Origin: DATGKD01 sp035294855
Lineage (GTDB): Bacteria > Actinomycetota > Acidimicrobiia > Acidimicrobiales > UBA8190
Direction of reading: 5' to 3'
Assembly: GCA_035294855.1 (NCBI GenBank)
Contig: DATGKD010000091.1
Coordinates: 1 to 8,248 of the forward strand
DNA: 8,248 nucleotides
The notes below the pieces were generated by a model. The model was not told the DNA's origin. It saw only the letters and a program-made list of their open reading frames with translations, and did no database searches. Shown piece by piece: positions 1 through 5,975 of this stretch (positions are counted from its first letter, which is position 1; each line of letters starts with the position of its first letter). A program made the translations under genes and the position numbers.

Positions 1-2
1 TG

Positions 3-86
3 GGCACGGCGGAGAGCGTCCTCTGGGACACGGCCGGCCCGATCGGGCGGTCGCTGCAGGGACTGGTCGTCGAGCACCGGAGCTGA
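3..86 (+). CDS. C-terminal end of an unidentified protein (partial, cut by left edge)
   Basis: An open frame enters from the left edge and stops at TGA 84-86, leaving 27 residues that end GPIGRSLQGLVVEHRS. Codon use fits a genuine actinobacterial gene, with nearly every third position G or C. The ending, a 'DxxGPIGRSLQxLVV'-like beta strand, resembles the last strand of hotdog-fold acyl-CoA thioesterases of the TesB/4HBT_3 type. That is a pattern impression from a very short piece. A thioesterase would suit the acyl-CoA genes further right, but no function can be assigned firmly. An inverted repeat 38 bases downstream (124-150) may mark the end of its transcript. Confidence 0.55.
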   Translation, partial: GTAESVLWDTAGPIGRSLQGLVVEHRS

Positions 87-123
87 CCGACGCCGCGGCG
101 CGTTCGTGCAGCTCACCACCCTG

Positions 124-150
124 TCGCGCCGGTGTTACACCCTGGCGCGA
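124..150. promoter_or_regulatory. Nested inverted repeat: operator or terminator candidate
   Basis: Outer arms TCGCGCC (124-130) and GGCGCGA (144-150) are exact reverse complements. Between them lies a second perfect palindrome, GGTGT-T-ACACC (131-141), centred one base from the outer centre, with only CT left unpaired. It sits between the stop of the first gene (86) and the start of the next + strand gene (241). As RNA it could fold into a long GC-rich stem and act as a terminator, though no T-run follows. As DNA, the GTGTTACAC core looks like a site for a dimeric repressor. The sequence does not decide between these. Confidence 0.45.
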
Positions 151-240
151 TGAATTCGGGACGCCTCGGCCGTCTGCCTCGCCATGACGTACGAGGTCCC
201 CGTGATGTGGACGGCGACGAGGACGAAGGGGGAGGTCGAC

Positions 241-486
241 ATGGCTCCCGCCTCAGCGAAGACAGGGCCCGCAGTGCACAAACGGTCGACAAGCCTGCGC
301 GACTTCGAGGGACGCACCGTCAGCCTCGACCTCGTCGACGGCTCGAGGATCGAGCGCGCGACGGTGGTGTCGAGCGGCCGCGGGGTGGCCGCGTCGGTGT
401 GGATCGACCTCGACGGCATGGACGTGTTCCTGGCGCGAACTCAGATCGTCGGCGTCGCCGACCTGACAACCGAAAGGGCGGCGTGA
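241..486 (+). CDS. Small hypothetical protein with Sm/SH3-like beta-barrel pattern
   Basis: This 81-residue protein is not recognised as a named family. The ATG at 241 is chosen over an upstream in-frame ATG at 184 because a strong Shine-Dalgarno-like run, GGGGGAGG, lies just before it (about 229-236). Residues 1-18 are Ala/Ser/Lys-rich and probably disordered. Residues 19-73 show alternating hydrophobic beta strands: LRDFEGRTVSLDLVDGS (19-35), then IERATVVSS, then a strand around VWIDLDG, and finally VFLARTQIVGV (62-72). The 'F-x-G-x-x-V-x-L-x-L-x-x-G' opening and short final strand resemble the Sm1/Sm2 layout of LSm or Hfq-like and other small SH3-like barrels. A role in nucleic-acid or protein binding is only a guess. 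Its stop TGA overlaps the ATG of the next short ORF (TGATG). Confidence 0.65.
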   Translation: MAPASAKTGPAVHKRSTSLRDFEGRTVSLDLVDGSRIERATVVSSGRGVAASVWIDLDGMDVFLARTQIVGVADLTTERAA

Positions 487-695
487 TGCAAGCGAACCCT
501 GTTCTCGTCCAGCAACTGGCACGGGCCCACCGCCGGGACATGGCATCCGCGGTTGCGCACCGTGTCGCCGAGCCGGCGCGCTCGGGAGGGTTGACGCGGT
601 TGCTACGGCTTGGCCGCCACGCCCTCGTACATGTAGCCGAAGACCTGCGGCCCGGGCAGCGCGTAGTTGCGCAACGCCGTCAGGTGCAGGCCTGA
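486..695 (+). CDS. Possible short basic protein, coupled to the upstream gene (doubtful)
   Basis: An ATG at 486-488 overlaps the TGA of the preceding gene and opens a 69-residue frame. Its first part (MQANPVLVQQLARAHRRDM, then an Arg/Leu-rich stretch RLLRLGRHAL) resembles the very short, poorly conserved basic proteins common in actinobacteria that begin with a 'QLAxxHRRDM'-like helix. Supporting points are the TGATG overlap and a weak AAGGG before the start. Against it, about a quarter of the third positions in 486-602 are A or T, more than in neighbouring genes. The last 93 bases also run antisense to the end of the methyltransferase gene, so the C-terminal third may be chance reading. Function unknown. 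Confidence 0.35.
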   Translation: MQANPVLVQQLARAHRRDMASAVAHRVAEPARSGGLTRLLRLGRHALVHVAEDLRPGQRVVAQRRQVQA

Positions 696-1217
696 TGTTG
701 TGAGGAGATCGTCGATCTTCCGGTTGAGGTGACAGCCACCGAAGACCTTCTTCTGGACGGGGTTGAGGCGGTCCTGCCAGCGCGCCACCCGGGGATCCGG
801 TGACCGGCCGTGTTCGGCGAAACGCAACGTGCCGCCGGGCCGCAGGACGCGGACGACCTCGCCCAGGGCGCGCTCGACGTCGGGGATCGTGCACAGCGTC
901 CACGTGGTGAGGACGTGGTCGACGGAGTCGTCGTCCAAGGGAAGCGACGCTCCGTCGAGGCCGACGAACTCCACCGGGACGGTGCTCGCCGCGATGCGCT
1001 TGGCGGCGATGCGCCGCCCGCCAGCCGCCGGCTCGACGGCGCGCACCCGCGTGACGGCGTCCGGGTAGAACGGCACGTTCCGGCCGGAGCCAAACCCGAT
1101 CTCGACCACCTCGCCCTGCAAGTCGGTGACGATGCGCGCCCGCACCTCCCGGTTCGGCTTTCCGCTCAGGGCGACGTCGGTGATGACGGGCAGCACACGG
1201 TCCCGGTAGAAGCTCAA
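603..1217 (-). CDS. Class I SAM-dependent methyltransferase (UbiE/Methyltransf_11 type)
   Basis: Predicted cytosolic methyltransferase of 204 residues that transfers a methyl group from S-adenosylmethionine to an unknown small acceptor. The SAM-binding glycine loop VVEIGFGSG is at 37-45 and the acidic end of strand 2 is AVEP with E62. Motif III is around V85-D88 and a motif IV-like stretch, DDDSVDHVLTTWTLCTIPDV, is at 95-114. The 'VVRVLRPGG' strand is at 121-129, followed by FAEHG. These are the classical motifs in the right order. The TTG at 1217 is chosen because it gives the SFYRDRVLPxIxD opening usual for this subfamily, and because it overlaps the stop of the upstream RDD gene as TTGA; no ATG is available nearby. 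A late GCHLNRKIDDLL segment contains a Cys-His pair often seen in this group. The acceptor, whether lipid, quinone or other, cannot be told from sequence. Confidence 0.9.
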   Translation of the reverse strand: MSFYRDRVLPVITDVALSGKPNREVRARIVTDLQGEVVEIGFGSGRNVPFYPDAVTRVRAVEPAAGGRRIAAKRIAASTVPVEFVGLDGASLPLDDDSVDHVLTTWTLCTIPDVERALGEVVRVLRPGGTLRFAEHGRSPDPRVARWQDRLNPVQKKVFGGCHLNRKIDDLLTTSGLHLTALRNYALPGPQVFGYMYEGVAAKP

Positions 1218-1759
1218 CCGGCGAGGACCTTGTTCGGGTCGCGCAGCACGACGGTCCCCGCGATCATGTCGTGCAGCGTCTTCCGTTCGCGGCCGGTGAG
1301 CATGAGGATGAGCGAGATCACACCCGTGATGAAGAGGCCCTCGACGAAACGTCCGACGATCTCGCGCAACGCCATCCACCAGAACCCGGCCACCCGCGCC
1401 GTCTGGGGTCGCCAGCAGCGCATGCCCAGGACCTGATAGGTCGGCGTCTGGCCGCGGCTCCAGATCACGAGCCCCCAGATCAGGTAGCCGACCACGAGCG
1501 TGACGATGACGAGCGGCACGGTCAGGAAGTACGCCCCGATCCGTCGCGCCGGGCTCGCCAGCTCGGTTCCCTGAGGGAGCAACAACCCGCTCGTCCCATC
1601 GGGGTAGGTGCCCGGCGGGACGACCGCCCCGGAGGGCCCCTCGCCGTAGGCCGCCGGAGGGGGTGGTGGCGGCGGCGGTTCCGCCACCGGCGGCGGTGCC
1701 GGTGGCGGTGGCAGGGGATTCGATCCCGGAGGGACGCTCGATTCGGGAGGCTGGGTCAT
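1214..1759 (-). CDS. RDD-family membrane protein with proline-rich N-terminus
   Basis: Predicted inner-membrane protein of 181 residues. Residues 1-66 are rich in Pro and Gly, including a run of eight prolines (28-35), and are probably a flexible cytoplasmic tail. The RDD domain follows: the entry RRIGAYFL (72-79), a first membrane helix about 74-97, an amphipathic 'LGMRCWRP' stretch, a second helix around GLFITGVISLILML, and the terminal signature TLHDMIAGTVV with D164. The ATG at 1759 is supported by an excellent ribosome site, GAGGAGGT (1770-1763). Oddly, the first Asp that gives RDD its name, expected seven residues after the Arg, is Thr80 here. RDD proteins have no single function; some act in ion or solute transport. 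It overlaps and probably co-translates with the methyltransferase. Confidence 0.87.
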   Translation of the reverse strand: MTQPPESSVPPGSNPLPPPPAPPPVAEPPPPPPPPAAYGEGPSGAVVPPGTYPDGTSGLLLPQGTELASPARRIGAYFLTVPLVIVTLVVGYLIWGLVIWSRGQTPTYQVLGMRCWRPQTARVAGFWWMALREIVGRFVEGLFITGVISLILMLTGRERKTLHDMIAGTVVLRDPNKVLAG

Positions 1760-1835
1760 CGGACCTCCTCTTCTCCCACCCGCTGGTCATCGAAACGCAC
1801 GGGCCGGCTAACGGTACCCGTGAGCGCGCGATGGT
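1760..1835. promoter_or_regulatory. Divergent intergenic region with possible promoters
   Basis: This 76-base gap separates two genes reading away from each other and should hold a promoter for each. On the - strand a TACCGT hexamer (1816-1811) could be a -10 box about 50 bases before the RDD start. It lies within the near-palindrome ACGGTACCCGT (1811-1821). No convincing -35 box is visible and nothing here is diagnostic. Confidence 0.25.
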
Positions 1836-2261
1836 GTGGTTGTGCCGGCGTGGAGGTGCCCTGCGTGCGGCCGTCGATTCCGGCGTGCCGGGCAGGCGCA
1901 CGAGTGCTCACCGGCGATGACCGTCGAGGAGTACTTCACCACCGGTCCCGCGCACGAACGCCCCATCTTCGAGGCGGTCATGCACCACGTCGAGACCCTC
2001 GGGCCGGTCCACGTCGAGCCCGTCTCGGTGGGCATCTTCTTGAAGCGCGTCGGGAAGTTCGCCGAGCTGCGGCCCATGCAGCGCTGGGTGGCGCTGTCGT
2101 TTTCGTTGCCGCGTCCGGTCCGTCACCGGACGATCACGCGCAAAGTCACGCAGTACGGCCGCGGCTACTTCCACGTGGCCAACCTGTCGACGCCCGCCGA
2201 CTTCGACGACGAGCTGGCGGGGTGGATCACCGAGGCGTACCTGGCCGCCGGCGACACCTGA
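1836..2261 (+). CDS. Zinc-ribbon plus DUF5655 domain protein
   Basis: Hypothetical protein of 141 residues. The N-terminus WRCPACGRRFRRAGQAHEC carries C8-x2-C11-x10-H22-x-C24, a likely zinc site. The rest (about 26-138) matches the general pattern of DUF5655: a 'VEEYF' helix, 'ERPIFEAVMHHVETLGPVHV', a strand around VSVGIFLKR, 'WVALSFSLPRPV', and a closing 'DELAGWITEAY' helix. DUF5655 proteins are small, soluble and of unknown role, often encoded alone. The start is taken as GTG 1836 because it keeps the complete zinc motif. GTG 1842 would also do, and no clear ribosome site is visible, so the message may be leaderless or weakly translated. Its stop is followed by hairpin-forming sequence before the convergent crotonase gene. 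Confidence 0.8.
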   Translation: MVVPAWRCPACGRRFRRAGQAHECSPAMTVEEYFTTGPAHERPIFEAVMHHVETLGPVHVEPVSVGIFLKRVGKFAELRPMQRWVALSFSLPRPVRHRTITRKVTQYGRGYFHVANLSTPADFDDELAGWITEAYLAAGDT

Positions 2262-2286
2262 CGGCGATCCCGCCGCGCGGGAGTTC

Positions 2287-2311
2287 GGGTGCGCGCTCAG
2301 GGTGCGCGCCC
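2287..2311. terminator. GC-rich hairpin between convergent genes, possible bidirectional terminator
   Basis: GGGTGCGCGC (2287-2296) can pair with GCGCGCCC (2304-2311) through 8 base pairs with T2290 bulged and a 7-base loop. A shorter hairpin, TCCCG/CGGGA (2268-2272 with 2278-2282), lies just upstream. The site falls in the 95-base gap between two genes converging on it, as expected for a shared terminator. There is no T-run, and in DNA this GC-rich such stems also occur by chance. Confidence 0.35.
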
Positions 2312-2356
2312 TGCACCGAATGGGCGGGTGGCTCCCCCGGGCGGGTTGCCGATCGA

Positions 2357-3220
2357 CTAGTCCTCCCCGGGGGAGGAAGAGGCCACCTCGGCCGCCTGGT
2401 CGGCGGCATGCTGGCGTGGCCGGCGACCCGCCAAGCGCGCCATGTACGCCCGCACGTCCGAAGCGCTGCTGCAGAACGCCACCAGGTCGGTGGACTGCTG
2501 CAGGTGCACCCGCATGCCCATCATCTCCCAGGCGCGGTTGAGACCCTGCTTGGTGGCGAGGATGGTGGTGAGCGGCATCTGGGCAACAGTGCGCGCCATG
2601 TCCTCCACGGTGCTGTCGAGGTCGGCGCGCGGCACCACGCGGTTGACCATCCCCCATTCGAGCGCCTTCTCCGCCGGAATCGTGGGCGCGAGGAACAGGT
2701 ACTCCGCGGCGCGCTTGAAGTTCATGAGCACCCACGGCTCGATCATCGTCTGCGCTCCGGGGAGCCCGAAGCCCTGGGGCAGCGGCATCTGGAAGTACGC
2801 GTCGTCGGAGGCCACCGTGATGTCGGTGAGCAGCCCGTAGACGGTGCCACCGCCCACGCAGTAGCCGTGGACCTGCGCGATGGTCACCTTGGGGAACTCG
2901 AAGAGACGGAGCGGCGGCCACAGGAAGAGCCCGTAATGGTGGCGTCGCCACGTGCGCTCGGGCGTGGGCCCGGTCGTGGGGTACACCTCGGGCATGTCCC
3001 CGGGCGAGACGATGGCGTGTCCCGCGCAGAAGCCGTTGCCGTTCGCCTTCAGCACGAGGACCTTGACGTCGTCGTCGTCGTCGGCCCGGGCCAGCGCCTC
3101 GTCCATGTCCCACACCTGGCGGGCGGTCTGGATGTTCGCCTTGTCGGGCGTGTTGAGGACGATGCGGGCGACGGGCCCGTCCTTCTCGTAGACGATCGTC
3201 TCGTACTCGACGCGCTCCAC
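2357..3220 (-). CDS. Crotonase (enoyl-CoA hydratase/isomerase) family protein lacking classical catalytic Glu residues
   Basis: Cytosolic crotonase-fold protein of 287 residues, expected to bind an acyl-CoA thioester. The oxyanion-hole segments are clear: GNGFCAGHAI (61-70) and HGYCVGGG (118-125). Other family landmarks are VARIVLNTP (17-25), 'FPKVTIAQVHG' (109-119), the LTDITVASDDAYF strand (131-143), and a C-terminal 'KALEWGMVNRVV' helix-turn. The two glutamates of classical enoyl-CoA hydratase align with V127 (GGGTV instead of GGGCE) and L147 (MPL instead of QPE), so simple hydration of enoyl-CoA by that mechanism is unlikely. Isomerase, hydrolase, lyase or ring-cleavage chemistry is possible. 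The insert SPGDMPEVYPTTGPTPERTW (72-91) and the HHYGLFLWPPL that follows are long for the family. GTG 3220 is chosen because GGGAGG lies about eight bases upstream. The gene follows the flavodoxin-like gene on the same strand. Confidence 0.9.
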   Translation of the reverse strand: MERVEYETIVYEKDGPVARIVLNTPDKANIQTARQVWDMDEALARADDDDDVKVLVLKANGNGFCAGHAIVSPGDMPEVYPTTGPTPERTWRRHHYGLFLWPPLRLFEFPKVTIAQVHGYCVGGGTVYGLLTDITVASDDAYFQMPLPQGFGLPGAQTMIEPWVLMNFKRAAEYLFLAPTIPAEKALEWGMVNRVVPRADLDSTVEDMARTVAQMPLTTILATKQGLNRAWEMMGMRVHLQQSTDLVAFCSSASDVRAYMARLAGRRPRQHAADQAAEVASSSPGED

Positions 3221-3244
3221 CGAACCTCCCGTGCCGACTGGTCG

Positions 3245-3268
3245 CCGCCCGGTGCCCGCGGCGGGCGG
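3245..3268 (-). terminator. Possible hairpin terminator after the flavodoxin-like gene
   Basis: CCGCCCG (3245-3251) and CGGGCGG (3262-3268) form a 7-bp all-GC stem with a 10-base loop. It lies in the 103-base gap downstream of the flavodoxin-like gene and upstream of the crotonase gene. If it terminates, the two genes are separate transcripts; no T-run is present. The surrounding DNA is so GC-rich that the call is weak. Confidence 0.3.
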
Positions 3269-3323
3269 GCGGCGGGCCGCATGCTACGGCCGGGAGGCGG
3301 TTGTCTCGAAGCCGGACCCGGCC

Positions 3324-3812
3324 TCAGGCCGCGGCAGTCGTCGGAAGGGAGGCGGCGAAGGCCTCGACCTTGCGCTGCCAGCCGTCCTCCAGCGGTCCCT
3401 TCAACCCGGTCACGTACACCTTCTCCTCGGCGACCTCGACGAGCCCCTTGCCCTCGAGGATCTCGTTCATGATCGGGCGCACCCGCTGGTACCGGGCGAG
3501 CTCCTCTTCGGTGGGGACCTTCCCGCTCTTCTTGTCGGGACGGGGCTTGCCCTCGGTCGTCAACAGCGCGTACCTCGTCCCGGCCGGCACGGTCAGTCTC
3601 TTCAGGAAGCGGCGCATGCTGCCGATCGGCCTTCCCATCCGGCCCGGCGAGCTGAAGACGTACAGGTCGGCGGGCGCCAACTCCCTCCGCCTCATGGCAC
3701 GCACGTGGTGGACGTCGACGGTCACGCCCCGGGCAGCCATCTGCACCCTGAAGAACTCGGCCACGCGGGCGCCGTTGCCGAACTTCGAGGCATGGACGTA
3801 CTCGATCTGCAT
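3324..3812 (-). CDS. Flavodoxin-like protein
   Basis: Predicted FMN-binding electron-transfer or quinone-reducing protein of 162 residues, the normal length for a flavodoxin domain. The N-terminal strand and phosphate loop IEYVHASKFGNGARVAEFF (3-21) follow the 'Y-x-S-x-x-G-N-T-x-x-V-A' plan, with Gly at the usual Thr position. Strand 3 and the second flavin loop are ADLYVFSSPGRMGRPIGSMR (48-67), and the core strand TRYALLTTEGK is at 79-89. The C-terminal helix LEDGWQRKVEAFAASL (141-156) is typical. ATG 3812 is supported by AAGGAGGA a few bases upstream. It resembles the Flavodoxin_5 group (menaquinone-dependent protoporphyrinogen oxidase-like), but that assignment is tentative. It diverges from the acyl-CoA dehydrogenase gene and precedes the crotonase gene, so a role in redox steps of acyl-CoA metabolism is possible but unproven. 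Confidence 0.85.
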   Translation of the reverse strand: MQIEYVHASKFGNGARVAEFFRVQMAARGVTVDVHHVRAMRRRELAPADLYVFSSPGRMGRPIGSMRRFLKRLTVPAGTRYALLTTEGKPRPDKKSGKVPTEEELARYQRVRPIMNEILEGKGLVEVAEEKVYVTGLKGPLEDGWQRKVEAFAASLPTTAAA

Positions 3813-3962
3813 GGCGGCTCCTCCTTCCGCGCCGTGACCACCTCCTGATTCCAAGCTGACACACACCCGTCCGAACACCCAGGGGCGAAGGACCCGACGG
3901 TGCCTGCCTGTCGGATCGCCGCGGTTCTCGTTTACCGTGGTCCCCGACACAGGAGAGAACGC
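3813..3962. promoter_or_regulatory. Divergent promoter region (flavodoxin-like gene / acyl-CoA dehydrogenase)
   Basis: This 150-base gap separates two divergent transcription units and should carry both promoters. On the + strand TTTACCGTGG (3931-3940) holds a -10-like TACCGT 25 bases before the dehydrogenase ATG, followed by the ribosome site AGGAG (3951-3955). A matching -35 box is not convincing. On the - strand two purine-rich AGGAGG-like runs precede the flavodoxin-like start; the nearer one is used. I see no clear palindromic operator such as a KstR or FadR box. Confidence 0.3.
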
Positions 3963-5183
3963 ATGACCCTCACCGACGCCGCCACCACCGACGAGGCCCT
4001 CCTCAAGTCCAAGGTGGCGGAACTGCTCGCCGACCACGACCCGGCCACGACCGACGTCGTGGACTTCCTGGGTGCCCGGTACGACGCCGGGCTGGCGTGG
4101 GTGTACTTCCCGCCCGGGTTCGGCGGGCTCGGGCTCCAGCCGCAGGCCCAGGCGATCGTGGACCGCGAGCTGCGGCTGGCGGGAGCGCCGAGCGAGGTGG
4201 ATCGCAACGTCATCGGCTACGGCATGGCCGCGCCCACGATCCTCGCCCACGGCACCGACGAGCAGAAGGCGCGCTACCTGCGGCCGCTGTTCACCTGCGA
4301 GGAGGTGTGGTGCCAGCTCTTCTCGGAGCCGGGGGCGGGCTCCGACGTGGCGGGGCTGGCCACCCGCGCGGTGCGCGACGGCGACGAGTGGGTGGTGAAC
4401 GGCCAGAAGGTGTGGACCACGCTGGCGCACACCGCGCGCTGGGGGCTGCTCATCGCCCGCACCGACCCCGACGTCCCCAAGCACCGCGGCCTCACGTACT
4501 TCATCGCGGACATGCGCGCTCCCGGCGTGGAGGTGCGCCCGCTACGGCAGATGACCGGCGACGCCGAGTTCAACGAGGTCTTCTTCACCGACGCTCGCAT
4601 CAGCGACGCCAACCGCCTCGACGCCGTGGGCTCGGGCTGGCGCGTGGCCATGACCACGCTCATGAACGAGCGCGTGGCGATCGGCTCGGGCGTCTCCGCC
4701 CGATCGGCGGGCCCGATCCACGAAGCCCTGCGCATCTGGCGCGAAGCCGCCACCGCCGACGGCGGGCGGCGCACCGGCGCGCACCGCGACCGGCTCATGA
4801 CGCTGTGGGTGGCGTCCGAGGTGGCGCGCCTCACGAACATGCGGGCACGCGAGATGCGGCGGGCGGGCACGCCCGGCCCCGAGGGTTCGGTGGCCAAGCT
4901 GTTCACCGCCGAGCTCAACAAGTGGGTCTACGAGCTGTGCGTCGAGCTGCTGGGCATGGAGGGGACGCTCTACCCCACCGACTACGCCATGCGGCGGCCC
5001 GACCGGGCCATCTTCTCGGGTGGGGCGGACCCCCGCCACACGTTCCTGCGCACCCGGGCCAATTCCATCGAGGGCGGGACGTCGGAGATCATGCGCAACA
5101 TCCTGGGCGAGCGCGTCCTCGGCCTCCCCGGGGATCCCCGCGTGGACAAGGACGTGGCGTGGTCGGAGGTGCCCCGCAGTTGA
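3963..5183 (+). CDS. Acyl-CoA dehydrogenase (FadE type)
   Basis: Soluble FAD flavoprotein of 406 residues, full length for the family, predicted to introduce an alpha,beta double bond into an acyl-CoA. The N-terminal helical domain runs to about 115. The first family signature, CQLFSEPGAGSDVAGL (117-132), and the beta-domain strand WVVNGQKVWTTLAH (143-156) follow. The C-terminal FAD/dimer signature is SIEGGTSEIMRNILGERVLG (368-387). The usual catalytic Glu of short and medium chain enzymes (Y-E-G-T) aligns with G371, and a Glu sits one residue earlier at 370. Many actinobacterial FadE enzymes show IYGGT here and use another base or have specialised substrates. ATG 3963 is preferred to GTG 3900 because AGGAG precedes it by seven bases. 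The stop overlaps the TTG start of the alpha/beta hydrolase gene, so the two are probably one operon. The substrate cannot be read from sequence. Confidence 0.95.
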   Translation: MTLTDAATTDEALLKSKVAELLADHDPATTDVVDFLGARYDAGLAWVYFPPGFGGLGLQPQAQAIVDRELRLAGAPSEVDRNVIGYGMAAPTILAHGTDEQKARYLRPLFTCEEVWCQLFSEPGAGSDVAGLATRAVRDGDEWVVNGQKVWTTLAHTARWGLLIARTDPDVPKHRGLTYFIADMRAPGVEVRPLRQMTGDAEFNEVFFTDARISDANRLDAVGSGWRVAMTTLMNERVAIGSGVSARSAGPIHEALRIWREAATADGGRRTGAHRDRLMTLWVASEVARLTNMRAREMRRAGTPGPEGSVAKLFTAELNKWVYELCVELLGMEGTLYPTDYAMRRPDRAIFSGGADPRHTFLRTRANSIEGGTSEIMRNILGERVLGLPGDPRVDKDVAWSEVPRS

Positions 5184-5935
5184 CCGACACGCTCGTACCG
5201 CTGCGCTTCTCCGAGGAAGCCGTCGCCAAAGGCGTGCGCGAACGGCGCTTCGAGGTGGAGAGAGGGGGGAGCGTCGTCCCCGGTCTCTTGTGGACGCCGG
5301 CCGAAGCCGACGGCGAGAGCCCCCTCGTGCTGCTCGGCCACGGGGCGTCGGGCACCAAGCGCGAGGACTACATCGTGGCGCTGGCCCGGGGCCTCGTGCG
5401 GCACCACGGGCTGGCCGCGGCGTCCATCGACGGGCCCGTCCACGGGGACCGGCGCACCGACGGCAGCATCCACGGCGAGCGGGCGTTCCTCGACTTCGCG
5501 CAGCGGTGGTCGTCGGACGAGGGGCTCATCGACACGATGATCGCCGACTGGCGCGCCACGCTCGACGCGCTGGGGGGCCTCGACGACGTGGCGGGCGGAC
5601 GGTGCGGCTACTGGGGGCTGTCGATGGGCACCATCTTCGGGCTGCCGTTCGTCGCCGCCGAGCAACGCGTCGCCGTGGCCGTCCTCGGGCTCATGGGCCT
5701 GACGGGACCGACACGGGAGCGCTTCGAGACCGACGCCCCGCTCGTGCGGTGCCCGCTGCTGTTCCTCGTGCAGTGGCACGACGAGCTGTTCCCCCGCGAC
5801 CGGGCCCTCGAGCTGTTCGGCGCCATCGGGAGCACCGACAAGCGCCTGCACGCCCACCCCGGGCTGCACGGCGAGGTGCCCGCCGAGGAATTCGAGGCGA
5901 GCGGCCGGTTCCTGGCGTCGCACCTCGGCCCCTGA
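5180..5935 (+). CDS. Alpha/beta hydrolase (dienelactone hydrolase-like)
   Basis: Soluble alpha/beta hydrolase of 251 residues. The oxyanion-side motif LLGHGASGTK is at 51-60 and the nucleophile elbow GLSMG is at 146-150 with Ser148. The acid region QWHDELFPRD is at 198-207, with D201 the likely catalytic acid. The catalytic His is in GLHGEVP (H230), giving a complete Ser-Asp-His triad. The IDGPVHGDR strip (83-91) and the 'AxxxLFGAIGSTDKRL' turn recall dienelactone hydrolase and acetyl-xylan esterase relatives. The start is TTG 5180: it overlaps the dehydrogenase stop as TTGA and has GGAGG (5165-5169) ten bases upstream. No ATG or GTG gives a better N-terminus. The coupling suggests that it cleaves an ester or thioester in the same pathway as the acyl-CoA dehydrogenase. 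No signal peptide is visible. Confidence 0.87.
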   Translation: MTDTLVPLRFSEEAVAKGVRERRFEVERGGSVVPGLLWTPAEADGESPLVLLGHGASGTKREDYIVALARGLVRHHGLAAASIDGPVHGDRRTDGSIHGERAFLDFAQRWSSDEGLIDTMIADWRATLDALGGLDDVAGGRCGYWGLSMGTIFGLPFVAAEQRVAVAVLGLMGLTGPTRERFETDAPLVRCPLLFLVQWHDELFPRDRALELFGAIGSTDKRLHAHPGLHGEVPAEEFEASGRFLASHLGP

Positions 5936-5947
5936 CGGCCCTCCACG

Positions 5948-5966
5948 GCGGGCCAGAAGGGCCCGC
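5948..5966. terminator. Hairpin between convergent genes, likely bidirectional terminator
   Basis: GCGGGCC (5948-5954) and GGCCCGC (5960-5966) form a perfect 7-bp stem with the loop AGAAG. It occupies the 40-base gap between the hydrolase stop (5935) and the GMC oxidoreductase stop (5976-5978), where two transcripts converge. There is no T-run, common in high-GC actinobacteria. Confidence 0.5.
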
Positions 5967-5975
5967 GTCATCCCG

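Noticed and set aside
1218..1901. N-terminal extension of the methyltransferase through the RDD gene
   Set aside because: The frame overlaps the RDD gene in another frame and gives low-complexity sequence. The family's usual N-terminus begins right at TTG 1217.
2361..2377. Near-perfect palindrome TCCTCCCC-G-GGGGAGGA as a terminator
   Set aside because: It lies inside the last codons of the crotonase gene and has a one-base centre, so a hairpin is strained. It encodes the Ser-Ser-Pro-Gly-Glu tail and is probably compositional.
1271..3472. Very long + strand open frame of over 700 codons
   Set aside because: It runs antisense or out of frame through the RDD, DUF5655 and crotonase genes, all with recognisable family motifs. 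Its translation is Arg/Gly/His-rich low-complexity, as expected of a GC-rich shadow frame.
4097..5179. N-terminal extension of the alpha/beta hydrolase through the dehydrogenase gene
   Set aside because: The frame is open but overlaps a well-supported acyl-CoA dehydrogenase and has no family motif; the hydrolase domain starts normally after TTG 5180.
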